64,000 bases of DNA, from contig FOZF01000001.1 of assembly GCA_900113425.1 (NCBI GenBank), positions 2,005,283 through 2,069,282 of the forward strand. Reading direction: 5' to 3'. Both the position numbers and the translations under genes were made by a program. Shown one piece after another: positions 43,412 through 51,901 of this stretch. Numbering within the stretch: the stretch's first letter is position 1; each line of letters starts with the position of its first letter. The DNA is from Stenotrophomonas maltophilia (GTDB taxonomy: Bacteria > Pseudomonadota > Gammaproteobacteria > Xanthomonadales > Xanthomonadaceae). A model generated the notes under the pieces. That model searched no databases, was not told where the DNA came from, and saw only the letters and a list, made by a program, of their open reading frames with translations.

Positions 43412-43570
43412 CGTATTCAGCACTTCCTCTGCCTGCCCTCGCGCCCCGAACTGCCTGCTGGGGCCGATGTCGCGGATCTGTGGCGCGTCGCCGATACCTG
43501 GGAAAACTTCGACCGGCTGGCCCCGGTGATCGCCCGGCGCTTCGCCGCTTGGCGGGCAACGCGAACCTGA
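43412..43570 (+). pseudogene. Coding-like tail in frame after the AraC stop
   Basis: In frame with the AraC gene, 52 sense codons follow its TGA (43409-43411) and end at TGA 43568-43570. The translation is protein-like (GADVADLWRVADTWENF, LAPVIARRFAAWRA) with normal high-GC codon use. There is no start codon or ribosome site of its own. It may be the remnant 3' end of a lost gene. Family not recognised. Confidence 0.35.
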
Positions 43571-43577
43571 AAACAGC

Positions 43578-43600
43578 GAGGCCCGGAATGACCGGGCCTC
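43578..43600 (-). terminator. Terminator for the ABC exporter operon
   Basis: The stem GAGGCCCGG / CCGGGCCTC with loop AATGA is followed on the minus strand by GCTGTTTT, placing it just past the permease stop. On the plus side it is followed only by GTTCC. Confidence 0.8.
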
Positions 43601-43609
43601 GTTCCCTAT

Positions 43610-43632
43610 CCGCCGGGCAGGGCCCGGCGCTT
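43610..43632. repeat. SMAG-like half element
   Basis: CCGCCGGGCAGGGCCCGGCGCTTCC, a diverged copy ending in TTCC rather than CTAC, between the terminator and the permease stop. Confidence 0.65.
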
Positions 43633-43642
43633 CCAGTGGCGG

Positions 43643-44827
43643 TCAGCCGGAAATCGCCAGGCGTTCGTTGTGGTAGCGGCGCACGGCGGCAAACCACAGC
43701 AGTGCGGCCAGACCGAGACTGGCGCCCAGATAGATCGCCCAGACGCTGGGACTGATCACTTCATGGCGGATGACCTTCAGCAGCATCTGGTTCTGCGACA
43801 GGAACGGCACCGCGTACTGCCACAGCTCGCTCTTCAGCGGGTAGGCGACCAGTGCGTAGCCGGGCAGCATCGGCAACAGCATCAGCCAGGTCATGTGGCT
43901 CTGCGCTTCCTTCATGCTCTTGGCCGCCGCCGACAGGAAGGTCAGCAGCGAGGTACCGATCAGCAGCATCGGCAGCATCACCAGCAGCATCTGCAGCATC
44001 GAGCCGACATTCATGTTGAACTGGCGGCCGATGTTGCCCGGGGCGATCTGCGCGCTGACCTTGAAAGCCACCAGGGTCAACAGCAGCGACGCGAAGCCGA
44101 CCACGCAGGCGGCGGCGATCTTGCCACTGACGATCGCGCTGCGTGAGCCGGGCGTCGCCAGCAGGGGCTCGAGTGACTGCCGCTCGCGTTCGCCTGCCGT
44201 GGCGTCCATCACCAGATAGGCGCCGCCGATGAACGAGGTCAGGGTCAACAGCACCGGCAGCAGCATCGACAGGATCATGCCCCGTTTCGCTTCGGCACTG
44301 GCCAGATCCTGGCTGCCCACGTCCAGCGGACGTGCGACCTGGGCATCCACGCCGCGTGCCATCAGCCGCAGTGCGCCCACCTGGCCGTTGTAGGTGGCCA
44401 GCGCCGCTTCCAGGCGTGCGCTGGGCACCTCGGCGGCACGCCGGGTGCTGTCCTTGATCACCTCCACCAGCGCCGGCCTGCCCGCGGCCCAGTCCTCGCC
44501 GAAGTCATCGCTGATGCGCAGCGCGACGTCGATGTCCTGGTTGCGGATGGCCGCAGCCAGGTCCTTGGGTGCTGCGCTGGCGTTGAGTCCCTGCGCGGCC
44601 AGGAAGCGGACCAGGTTCGGTGCGTTGTCCGCGCCGATGGTCGGGATCTGCAGCGGTTGCTCGATCTGCGTGCGCACGCGGCTCTCGGCCAGCTTGCCCA
44701 TGCCCAGCAGCAGCACCGGGTACAGCAGCGGACCGAACAGCAGGGTCAGCATCAGCGTGCGGCGGTCGCGGGAGAGATCACGCAGCTCCTTGCGCATCAC
44801 CGTCATCAGGGTCGACATCATGCTCAT
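43643..44827 (-). CDS. ABC-2 type exporter permease (NatB-like)
   Basis: 394 residues. One N-terminal helix (LMLTLLFGPLLYPVLLLGMGKL) is followed by a large extracytoplasmic domain and five C-terminal helices (GMILSMLLPVLLTLTSFIGGAYLVMD; TAGERERQSLEPLLATPGSR is the ABC-2 coupling region). This is the NatB/YhaP layout associated with Na+ efflux in Bacillus. Its ATG overlaps the ATPase stop (ATGA), so translation is coupled. Substrate unknown. Confidence 0.88.
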   Translation of the reverse strand: MSMMSTLMTVMRKELRDLSRDRRTLMLTLLFGPLLYPVLLLGMGKLAESRVRTQIEQPLQIPTIGADNAPNLVRFLAAQGLNASAAPKDLAAAIRNQDIDVALRISDDFGEDWAAGRPALVEVIKDSTRRAAEVPSARLEAALATYNGQVGALRLMARGVDAQVARPLDVGSQDLASAEAKRGMILSMLLPVLLTLTSFIGGAYLVMDATAGERERQSLEPLLATPGSRSAIVSGKIAAACVVGFASLLLTLVAFKVSAQIAPGNIGRQFNMNVGSMLQMLLVMLPMLLIGTSLLTFLSAAAKSMKEAQSHMTWLMLLPMLPGYALVAYPLKSELWQYAVPFLSQNQMLLKVIRHEVISPSVWAIYLGASLGLAALLWFAAVRRYHNERLAISG

Positions 44828-45570
44828 GCGTGCAGGCCCTCTTCGCTGCCGATCAGTTTCACGAACGCATCTTCCAGATTGGCTTCGCCGGACTGCGCGC
44901 GCAGCTCATCGGCACTGCCGGCGGCCATGACCGTGCCCTTGGCGATGATCACGATGTGGTCGCACAGTGCAGCCACCTCCTGCATGATGTGGCTGGACAG
45001 GATCACGCACCGCCCCTCCTCACGAAGTCCCAGCAGGAACCGGCGCAGTGCGCGGGTGGTCATCACATCCAGGCCGTTGGTCGGCTCGTCGAGGATCACG
45101 TTGCGCGGATCGTGCACGAGTGCGCGCGCGATCGCGGTCTTGGTGCGCTGGCCCTGCGAGAAGCCATCGGTCTGGCGGTCGAGGATGTCGCCCATGTCCA
45201 GCGCCTGCGACAGCACGTCGATGCGCTCGCGGATGCGTGCGTCGGACAGGCCGTGCAGCCGGCCGAAATAGGCGATGTTCTCGCGCGCGGTCAACCGCTT
45301 GTAGACGCCCCGCGCATCGGGCAGCACGCCCAGATGGCGACGCACTTCCACGGGATTGCGCGCGGCATCGATGCCATCGACGCTGATGCTGCCCTGGTCA
45401 GGCGTCATCAGGGTGTACAGCATGCGCATGGTGGTGGTCTTGCCGGCACCGTTGGGGCCGAGCAGACCGGTGATGCGGCCGTCCTCGGCGCGGAAGCCGA
45501 CATCGGCCACCGCCTGGATGCGGCCGGTGCGGGTGTCGAAGGCCTTGTGCAGGTTGTCGGCGACGATCAT
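44824..45570 (-). CDS. ABC exporter ATP-binding protein (NatA-like)
   Basis: 248 residues. Walker A is LLGPNGAGKTTTMRML, the signature is FSQGQRTKTAIARALVHDP (SQGQ instead of SGGQ) and Walker B is NVILDEPTNGLDVMTTRAL. Start 45570 is chosen because it overlaps the upstream peptidase stop as ATGA and follows GGATGGG; a slightly earlier ATG at 45579 is possible. It is the partner of the downstream permease. Confidence 0.93.
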   Translation of the reverse strand: MIVADNLHKAFDTRTGRIQAVADVGFRAEDGRITGLLGPNGAGKTTTMRMLYTLMTPDQGSISVDGIDAARNPVEVRRHLGVLPDARGVYKRLTARENIAYFGRLHGLSDARIRERIDVLSQALDMGDILDRQTDGFSQGQRTKTAIARALVHDPRNVILDEPTNGLDVMTTRALRRFLLGLREEGRCVILSSHIMQEVAALCDHIVIIAKGTVMAAGSADELRAQSGEANLEDAFVKLIGSEEGLHA

Positions 45571-47093
45571 GGTTCCCATCCGTTGAACGAGGTGAACGCC
45601 GGCACGTAGCTCAGCGTGTCCAGGCAGCTGGCATCCAGCGCCTTGGCATCGGTGCTGTCGATGAACTGGCCCAGCAGGCGGGGCATGCAGCCGGCGGACA
45701 GGGTGCCGTGGCCCTGGCCGCGCGCGACCAGCGCGCGCCCCTGCGGCAACCCCTTGAGCACCTGTGCGGCGTAGCGCGGTGGTGTGACCGGGTCCAGTTC
45801 ACCGGACAGCAGCAGCGCCGGCACCTCGCTGCGCAGCGGTGCGGCATCAGCGGCGGGGGCCGCCGTATGCGGCCAGACAGCACACGGAGCGAAGAAGGCG
45901 CTGGCCACCTCGTTGCCGAACAGGCGCTCGGCATTGGCGGCTGGCGCGTGGTAGCGCGGAGCGTCCTCGCTGCAGATCACCGACCACTGCATGCCGCGGT
46001 TGATCTGGAAACCCATGCTGCGGTTGGCACCGCGTGCCAGCGAGGCGAGCGGCGCGTAGCGGCCCTGCGCAGCCTCGTCCAGCACCAGCGGCAACAGCGA
46101 GGCGTACTGCGGAACATAGGAGAAGGCGAACGCCAGCCCCATCACGCTGTCCGGGGTCAGCACGTCGCGCCGCGGTGCGTTCGTGCCGGGGTCGCGGTAG
46201 TCAACGGTCACCGGCGCGGCGCGCAGCGTATCCAGCACGCCGCGCAGCTGCTTGCTGGTGTCGCTCGGAAAGCGCTTGCTGCACGCCGGGTCCTTGCGGC
46301 ACTGGGCCGACTGCAGATTGATCGCGTCTTCGAAGGTATTGGCGAAGTCGCCACCGACCACCAGCTCGTTCGGCACGACGCCGTCGATGACGATGCTGCG
46401 GGTGTGCTGCGGATAGGCGGCGGCATACCGCTGGGCCACGCGGGTTCCGTAGGAACCGCCCACCAGGTTCAGCGCATCCACGCCCAGCGCCTGGCGCACG
46501 GCATCCAGATCGGCAACGGCGTCGCGGGTGGTGTAGAACCGCGCATCGGCGCGTCCCTGCAACGAACTCGCGCAGCGCTGGGCGTAGTCGCGCAGCAGCG
46601 CCTCGCTGGGGGGTGCCTCCTCGTCGAACGCCAGTTCCTTGCCATCGGCGCCGAGGCAGGTGAGCGGGTTGGAACCACCGGTGCCGCGCTGGTCGATCAG
46701 GAAGATGTCGCGTTGCTTGCGGACCTGGCGCAGGGCGGTATCGACGATGACCGCCACCTCGCTGGCCGCCTGCCCGGGTCCGCCGGCGAGGAAGAACACC
46801 GGATCCGGCTGGCCGGAGCCACTGTTGCCCGATTCCAGCCAGGCGATACGGAGGTTGATCTTCCGCCCTTGCGGCTGCGCCCTGTCCTCGGCCACCTGCA
46901 GGGTGGCGCAGTGTGCCTCGACGTTGGCGCTGGCGCCCATCGTGGTCAATGTGCAGGGCTGGAAGTCGATCTGTCCGTAGCGGCGGCCGGGCGTTTCCGC
47001 CGCCGCATCGGCGCTGCCGGAAGGCGCTGCGCCGCAACCGGCAAGCAGCAGGCTGGCCAGCGCGCCGGCCAGTGCGAGGTGGTGTCTTTGCAT
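45567..47093 (-). CDS. Secreted alpha/beta-hydrolase (tripeptidyl aminopeptidase-like)
   Basis: 508 residues. The lipoprotein signal MQRHHLALAGALASLLLAGC precedes the TAP-type hydrolase fold: PVFFLAGGPGQAASE (oxyanion), FLIDQRGTGGSNPL, nucleophile GGSYGTRVAQRYAAAYP, acid ALLLSGELDPVTPP and histidine VARGQGHGTLSAGC. It resembles the Streptomyces SlpD/TAP family of exopeptidases. It is translationally coupled (ATGA) to the NatA-like ATPase. Divergent from the DUF1203 gene across 211 bp. Confidence 0.9.
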   Translation of the reverse strand: MQRHHLALAGALASLLLAGCGAAPSGSADAAAETPGRRYGQIDFQPCTLTTMGASANVEAHCATLQVAEDRAQPQGRKINLRIAWLESGNSGSGQPDPVFFLAGGPGQAASEVAVIVDTALRQVRKQRDIFLIDQRGTGGSNPLTCLGADGKELAFDEEAPPSEALLRDYAQRCASSLQGRADARFYTTRDAVADLDAVRQALGVDALNLVGGSYGTRVAQRYAAAYPQHTRSIVIDGVVPNELVVGGDFANTFEDAINLQSAQCRKDPACSKRFPSDTSKQLRGVLDTLRAAPVTVDYRDPGTNAPRRDVLTPDSVMGLAFAFSYVPQYASLLPLVLDEAAQGRYAPLASLARGANRSMGFQINRGMQWSVICSEDAPRYHAPAANAERLFGNEVASAFFAPCAVWPHTAAPAADAAPLRSEVPALLLSGELDPVTPPRYAAQVLKGLPQGRALVARGQGHGTLSAGCMPRLLGQFIDSTDAKALDASCLDTLSYVPAFTSFNGWEP

Positions 47094-47304
47094 CGTGCTC
47101 GTTTCCCCTGGAAGACGTTCCTGTCGACCACGACGGGCTGCCGCGGAAGATGTGACCCAACTTACACGGGCAGGAGGCTGGCGGCGATGGGCAATCGTCA
47201 CTGGAAAGCCAGGTCCATATCGGCCGGATCGAATGCGGCGTCGCATCATGGCGAGCAGCGCAGCCGTCGGCCACGCAGACTCATGGCGAACCCAGGAGAT
47301 TCCC

Positions 47305-47805
47305 ATGAACGCGTGGTACCTCAGCGGCCTCGATCACCGCCCCTTCCAGCACCTGTTCGAACAGAGCGACCGCGCGCTGGCTGCGCAGGGCATCCTGCGA
47401 CGCTGGGCCGGCGATCGCGGCGGCCATCCGTGCCGGGTCAGCCTGTCCGACCCCCCAAGCGGCGCCGAACTGCTTCTGCTGCCCCATACCCACCTGGCCC
47501 GGCACTCGCCCTATCGCGCGTCCGGTCCGATCTTCGTGCAGCGCGGCGCTACGCGCTGCGTCCTGCCCGCCGGGGTCGTTCCGCCCTACGTCGAGCGACG
47601 GCTGATTTCACTGCGCGCCTACGACGCGGACGCACTGATGATCAGCGGGCAGGTCTGCCCCGGCAGCGAGGTCGGGATGCAGCTCGATGCGCTGTTCGCC
47701 GATCCCGCGGTGGCCTTCGTGCAGTTGCACAACGCAGGGTATGGGTGCTTTTCGTGCCAGGCGGACCGGGTGGATCAGGACGCACTGACACACGGCGTCG
47801 CGTGA
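47305..47805 (+). CDS. DUF1203 family protein
   Basis: 166 residues. ASGPIFVQRGA, LPAGVVPPYVERRLISLRAYDADALM and VQLHNAGYGCFSCQADRV match the pattern of DUF1203 proteins. The ATG follows CCAGGAG. No signal peptide or membrane helix. Function unknown. Confidence 0.85.
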   Translation: MNAWYLSGLDHRPFQHLFEQSDRALAAQGILRRWAGDRGGHPCRVSLSDPPSGAELLLLPHTHLARHSPYRASGPIFVQRGATRCVLPAGVVPPYVERRLISLRAYDADALMISGQVCPGSEVGMQLDALFADPAVAFVQLHNAGYGCFSCQADRVDQDALTHGVA

Positions 47806-47852
47806 TCGGCACCACGCACGACGCGTGACCTTCTGCGCATCCGTTCAGGCCG

Positions 47853-47881
47853 GCGTGAAGCCTGTGGGAAAGGCTTCACGC
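47853..47881. repeat. Isolated perfect hairpin
   Basis: GCGTGAAGCCT (47853-47863) and AGGCTTCACGC (47871-47881) form an 11-bp stem with loop GTGGGAA. There is no T run on either side, so it is a weak terminator at best; an operator for the LPMO gene or an mRNA element is also possible. Confidence 0.6.
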
Positions 47882-48018
47882 AGGCAGTCACGGAACCGCA
47901 CTTCCAAGGTACCGCGCGATGCGGCGCACCTCGATACTCGCCGAGGTGCCGCCGACCGTCCGCTGCGCAGCGCAACGCCTGCGGTCACCGTTCCCTTCGA
48001 CGACCACAAGGATGCGCC

Positions 48019-49188
48019 ATGTCATTCCGATCCACACGTGTTGTGCTGGCCACCTCATTCGCCGCCGCCGGCCTGATCTGCCTGGCCGGCAGCGCATTCG
48101 CGCACGGCACCATGACCACGCCGGCCAGTCGCGTCTACGCCTGTTTCCAGGGCAATCCGGAGAATCCGACCAATCCGGCCTGCGCCGCCGCGAAGGCACT
48201 CGCCGGCTCGCAGGCGTTCTATGACTGGAACGGCATCAACCAGGCCAACGCCAATGGCAACCATCAGGCCGTCGTACCCGACGGCACGCTGTGCAGCGGC
48301 AACAACCCGACCTTCCGCGGCCTGGATCTGAACCGCAGTGATTGGCAGACCACGCCGATCCAACCCGATGCGAACGGCAGGTTCACCTTCGTGTTCAAGG
48401 CCACTGCACCGCATGCCACGCGCGACTGGCGATTCTTCGTTACCCGCGAAGGCTGGACACCGGGCAGTCCGCTGCGCTGGGCGGACCTGCAGGAGTTCTG
48501 CACACTGGGCAACACCCCGCTGTCCGCCGACGGCACGTACAGGCTGCAGTGCCCGCTGCCACAGCGCACCGGCCAGCACGTGATCTACAACACGTGGCAG
48601 CGCGCGGATTCGACCGAAGCGTTCTACACCTGCATGGATGTGCGTTTCGAGGGCGGCAGCACTCCCCCGGCATCGCAGTGGCAGGATGCCGGCCCGCTCA
48701 CCGCGCGTGGTGATCTGCCGGTCGGCACCGTCCTGGCGCTGCGCGTGTTCAATGCCAGCGGCAACGATGTGGAACGGGTGGAGGCCACCCTGGCCAGCGG
48801 CCAGACGGCGGCCGCGCAGTGGCCGCTGGCGCTGGCCCGCAAGGTCAATGACGCCAGCCAGCACGCGCGGGTGGGCGTACTGTCCAACGGCACGATCACG
48901 CCGACGGCATCGGCGACCGGCAACCGGGTCTATCTGAAGGAGGGCAACCGCTTCCAGCTGGACACCCGGGTACCCGATCCGGGCACGCCTTCGCCGGGCG
49001 GCGACTTCGACTACGTATACCCGGCAGGCATCGGCAGCTATGTGCCCGGGCAGACCGTGGTGAAGGGCAGCGATGGCCGGCTGTATGCCTGCCGCCCGTT
49101 CCCTGAAGGCGCGTGGTGCAACGTCAACGCCGACGCGTACCGGCCGGGCGTGGGCGCAGCCTGGCGTGATGCGTGGGTGCCGTACTGA
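48019..49188 (+). CDS. AA10 lytic polysaccharide monooxygenase with chitin-binding module
   Basis: 389 residues. The signal peptide ends SAFA before His29, which becomes the mature N-terminal copper ligand; the second copper histidine is His132 in APHATRDWRFF. The AA10 catalytic domain (~29-215) is followed by a GbpA-like middle domain (~225-310) and a C-terminal CBM5/12 chitin-binding module with YPAGIGSYVPGQTVVKGSDG and aromatic residues. It is secreted and oxidatively cleaves crystalline chitin. Two hairpins lie in the 213-bp upstream gap. No chitinase gene is adjacent. Confidence 0.95.
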   Translation: MSFRSTRVVLATSFAAAGLICLAGSAFAHGTMTTPASRVYACFQGNPENPTNPACAAAKALAGSQAFYDWNGINQANANGNHQAVVPDGTLCSGNNPTFRGLDLNRSDWQTTPIQPDANGRFTFVFKATAPHATRDWRFFVTREGWTPGSPLRWADLQEFCTLGNTPLSADGTYRLQCPLPQRTGQHVIYNTWQRADSTEAFYTCMDVRFEGGSTPPASQWQDAGPLTARGDLPVGTVLALRVFNASGNDVERVEATLASGQTAAAQWPLALARKVNDASQHARVGVLSNGTITPTASATGNRVYLKEGNRFQLDTRVPDPGTPSPGGDFDYVYPAGIGSYVPGQTVVKGSDGRLYACRPFPEGAWCNVNADAYRPGVGAAWRDAWVPY

Positions 49189-49238
49189 GACCGGTCAGGT
49201 CTGCGGGAGGCGGCTGACGCCGCCTCGCCGCAGCGGGC

Positions 49239-49988
49239 TCACTTGCTGCTGACGTACTTCTCGCGCCGGATCTGCGGGTTGCCCAGCCCGGCCGCCTTGA
49301 GCAGCTCGGCGCAGGCATCGACCATGTCCGGGTTGCCGCACAGGTAGGCGATATCGGTGGCCGGGTCCGGCGTGAAGCCGGCCAGGGCCTGCTGCACGTA
49401 GCCATGACGGACGTCGGCGTGGGCCTGTTCCGGCAACTCCCGCGACAAGCACGGAACATAGCGGAAGTTCGCGTGCTTTTCGGCGAAACTGTAGAAATCT
49501 TCGCTGTACAGCAGTTCGCCCGGGCTGCGTGCACCCTGCAGCAGGACGACCTGCACGCCGCGTTCGGTCATGGCCCTTTCCAGCAGCGGCAGCATCGAGC
49601 GGTAGGGTGTCACGCCGGTGCCGGTGGCGATCAGCAGATAACGCGCGTTGTGATCGCCGGGGTTCAGGCAGAACCGCCCATACGGGCCGGACGCGCTGAT
49701 CTGGCCGCCCGTTTCCAGCGCCTCGAACAGGGCCGTAGCGGCGCCGCCGGGCACGAAACTGACCGCGATATCCACGGCTTCGCCGGGCCCCAGTGCGTGA
49801 TCATGCAGGGTGGCCAGGGAATAGCTGCGCTTGGTCTCGGTGCCATCGGCGTAGCTGAAATGGACCTGGATGAACTGGCCGGGCTGGAAATCCAGCGGCT
49901 GGCCATCGTCGCGCACGAACTGGTAGTGGCCGACGGTCGGGGCCAGCATGCGGCGGCCGACCAGCTTGAGGGGGAATTGAACAGGCAC
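49239..49988 (-). CDS. fpr: Ferredoxin--NADP+ reductase
   Basis: 249 residues. The FAD-binding motif is KRSYSLAT, the pyrophosphate loop is SGPYGRFCL and the NADP domain has ATGTGVTPYRSMLPLL and YLCGNPDMVDACAELL. The C-terminus REKYVSSK is short, as in subclass bacterial FNRs. It transfers electrons between NADPH and ferredoxin/flavodoxin for Fe-S and oxidative stress metabolism. It is divergent from the ABC exporter gene. Confidence 0.94.
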   Translation of the reverse strand: MPVQFPLKLVGRRMLAPTVGHYQFVRDDGQPLDFQPGQFIQVHFSYADGTETKRSYSLATLHDHALGPGEAVDIAVSFVPGGAATALFEALETGGQISASGPYGRFCLNPGDHNARYLLIATGTGVTPYRSMLPLLERAMTERGVQVVLLQGARSPGELLYSEDFYSFAEKHANFRYVPCLSRELPEQAHADVRHGYVQQALAGFTPDPATDIAYLCGNPDMVDACAELLKAAGLGNPQIRREKYVSSK

Positions 49989-50034
49989 GACTTTTCGGGA
50001 CAGTGTGTAGCCGGGGCAAGCCCTCGGGGTCTTC

Positions 50035-50040
50035 TATAAT
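50035..50040 (+). promoter_or_regulatory. Consensus -10 box of the second ABC exporter
   Basis: TATAAT, a perfect sigma-70 -10 hexamer, rare in this GC-rich background, 54 bp before the TTG start. No convincing -35 is seen 17 bp upstream, so the promoter may depend on an activator. Confidence 0.65.
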
Positions 50041-50093
50041 AGCCCTTCCCCGCCCCTCTCCAGCGCCAGCCCATAGGCGCGAAGGCTTCGAGC

Positions 50094-51041
50094 TTGGCAT
50101 CCCTGAACGATACGGCGCCCGCCCTGCGCGTGCGCGACCTGCGTAAAACCTACGACAACGGAACCCAGGCCCTGAAGGGGGTCTCTCTGGAGGTCGCCCC
50201 GGGCGACTTCTTCGCCCTGCTGGGCCCCAACGGGGCCGGCAAGTCCACCCTGATCGGCATCATCAGCTCCCTGGTCAACCTCAGCGAGGGCCAGGTCGAG
50301 GTGTTCGGCAGCGACCTGGTGCGCAACCGCAGCGCGACCATGCGCCTGATCGGCCTGGTGCCGCAGGAAATCAACTTCAACCTGTTCGAAAAACCCTTCG
50401 ACATTCTTGTGAACTACGCCGGCTTCTATGGCGTGCCGCGCGAGGAAGCGGAGCAGCGCGCGGAAGAGGAACTCAAGCGTGCCCATCTGTGGGAGAAGGC
50501 GCAGGTGATGAGCCGCACCCTGTCCGGCGGCATGAAGCGCCGGCTGATGATCGCCCGCGCGATGATGACGCGTCCCCGCCTGCTGATCCTGGATGAGCCG
50601 ACCGCGGGCGTGGACATCGAGATCCGGCGCGACATGTGGCGGGTGCTGAAGGAGATCAATGCCGCTGGCACGACGATCATCCTCACCACCCATTACCTGG
50701 AGGAGGCCGAGTACCTGTGCCGGCATCTGGCGATCATCAACCACGGCCGGATCGTCGAGCAGGGGCCGATGCGCGCGCTGCTGGCCAAGCTGGACGTGGA
50801 AGGCTTCCTGCTGGACATCGATGGCGATCTGCCGGTGCAGCTGCCGGCGATCGAGGGCGCAACCCTCAGCGCGCCCGACGCGCACACCCTGGACATCGAC
50901 ATGCCACGGGCGATGGATCTGAACCGCGTGTTCGCCGCGCTGAATGAAGCCGGCATCCGCGTGCGCTCGATGCGTACCAAGAGCAACCGCCTGGAGGAGC
51001 TGTTCGTGCGCCTCACCGGCAACCAGGAGAAATCCGCATGA
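50094..51041 (+). CDS. ABC exporter ATP-binding protein (YadG-like)
   Basis: 315 residues from a TTG start (LASLNDTAPALRVRDL). Walker A is LLGPNGAGKSTLIGI, the signature is LSGGMKRRLMIARAMMTRP and Walker B is LLILDEPTAGVDIEIRR. The C-terminal extension (~residues 235-315) resembles that of YadG/DrrA-type exporters. It overlaps the permease start by 4 bp. Substrate unknown; relatives export drugs or polysaccharide-type molecules. Confidence 0.92.
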   Translation: MASLNDTAPALRVRDLRKTYDNGTQALKGVSLEVAPGDFFALLGPNGAGKSTLIGIISSLVNLSEGQVEVFGSDLVRNRSATMRLIGLVPQEINFNLFEKPFDILVNYAGFYGVPREEAEQRAEEELKRAHLWEKAQVMSRTLSGGMKRRLMIARAMMTRPRLLILDEPTAGVDIEIRRDMWRVLKEINAAGTTIILTTHYLEEAEYLCRHLAIINHGRIVEQGPMRALLAKLDVEGFLLDIDGDLPVQLPAIEGATLSAPDAHTLDIDMPRAMDLNRVFAALNEAGIRVRSMRTKSNRLEELFVRLTGNQEKSA

Positions 51042-51829
51042 GCACCACCGAGCTGACCGACGGCCAGCGCAACCGCGTCGCGCTGCTGACCATCGTGCGC
51101 CGTGAAGTGACCCGGATCATGCGCATCTGGGGCCAGACGCTGGTGCCGCCGGCGATCACCATGACCCTGTACTTCCTCATCTTCGGCGGCCTGATCGGCT
51201 CGCGCGTGGGCGAGATGGGCGGGTACAGCTACATGCAGTTCATCGTGCCCGGGCTGGTCATGATGAGCGTGATCCAGAACAGCTACGGCAACATCAGCTC
51301 GTCCTTCTTCGGCGCCAAGTTCGGCCGCCACGTGGAAGAGCTGCTGGTGAGCCCGATGCCGAACTGGGTGATCCTGTGGGGTTACGTGGCCGGTGCGGTA
51401 CTGCGCGGCCTGATGGTCGGCGTGATCGTGCTGATCATCGCGATGTTCTTCACCCCCGTGCGCATCCCGCACCCGCTGGTGACACTGACCACGGTGCTGC
51501 TGGGCGCCACCATCTTCTCGCTGGCCGGCTTCATCAATGCCGTGTACGCGAAGAAGTTCGACGACGTGGCGATCGTTCCGACCTTCATCCTGACCCCGCT
51601 GACCTATCTGGGCGGCGTGTTCTATTCGGTGAAGCTGCTGCCGACCTGGGCTGAAGCCGCGACCCATGCGAACCCGATCTTCTACATGGTCAACGCGTTC
51701 CGCTACGGCCTGCTGGGCAGCAGTGACGTGCCGCTGTGGGTCGCGTACGCGCTGATGATCGGCTTCGTGGTGGTGCTGACGGCGGTGGCGCTGTGGCTGC
51801 TGCGCCGCGGCGTGGGCATGCGCAGCTGA
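51038..51829 (+). CDS. ABC-2 exporter permease (YadH-like)
   Basis: 263 residues with six membrane helices of the ABC-2 type: VPPAITMTLYFLIFGGLIGSR, MQFIVPGLVMMSVIQNSYGN, the SPMPNWVILWGY coupling segment, and PLTYLGGVFYSVKLLP. It matches E. coli YadH in layout. Its ATG overlaps the ATPase stop (ATGA). The pair forms a simple two-gene exporter operon. Confidence 0.93.
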   Translation: MSTTELTDGQRNRVALLTIVRREVTRIMRIWGQTLVPPAITMTLYFLIFGGLIGSRVGEMGGYSYMQFIVPGLVMMSVIQNSYGNISSSFFGAKFGRHVEELLVSPMPNWVILWGYVAGAVLRGLMVGVIVLIIAMFFTPVRIPHPLVTLTTVLLGATIFSLAGFINAVYAKKFDDVAIVPTFILTPLTYLGGVFYSVKLLPTWAEAATHANPIFYMVNAFRYGLLGSSDVPLWVAYALMIGFVVVLTAVALWLLRRGVGMRS

Positions 51830-51901
51830 GCACGGATCGCCGGAGTCGCGATGCCCCGGCGCAATCGCAACATTGGTTCCGCAGACAACGGTGAACGTGC
51901 A

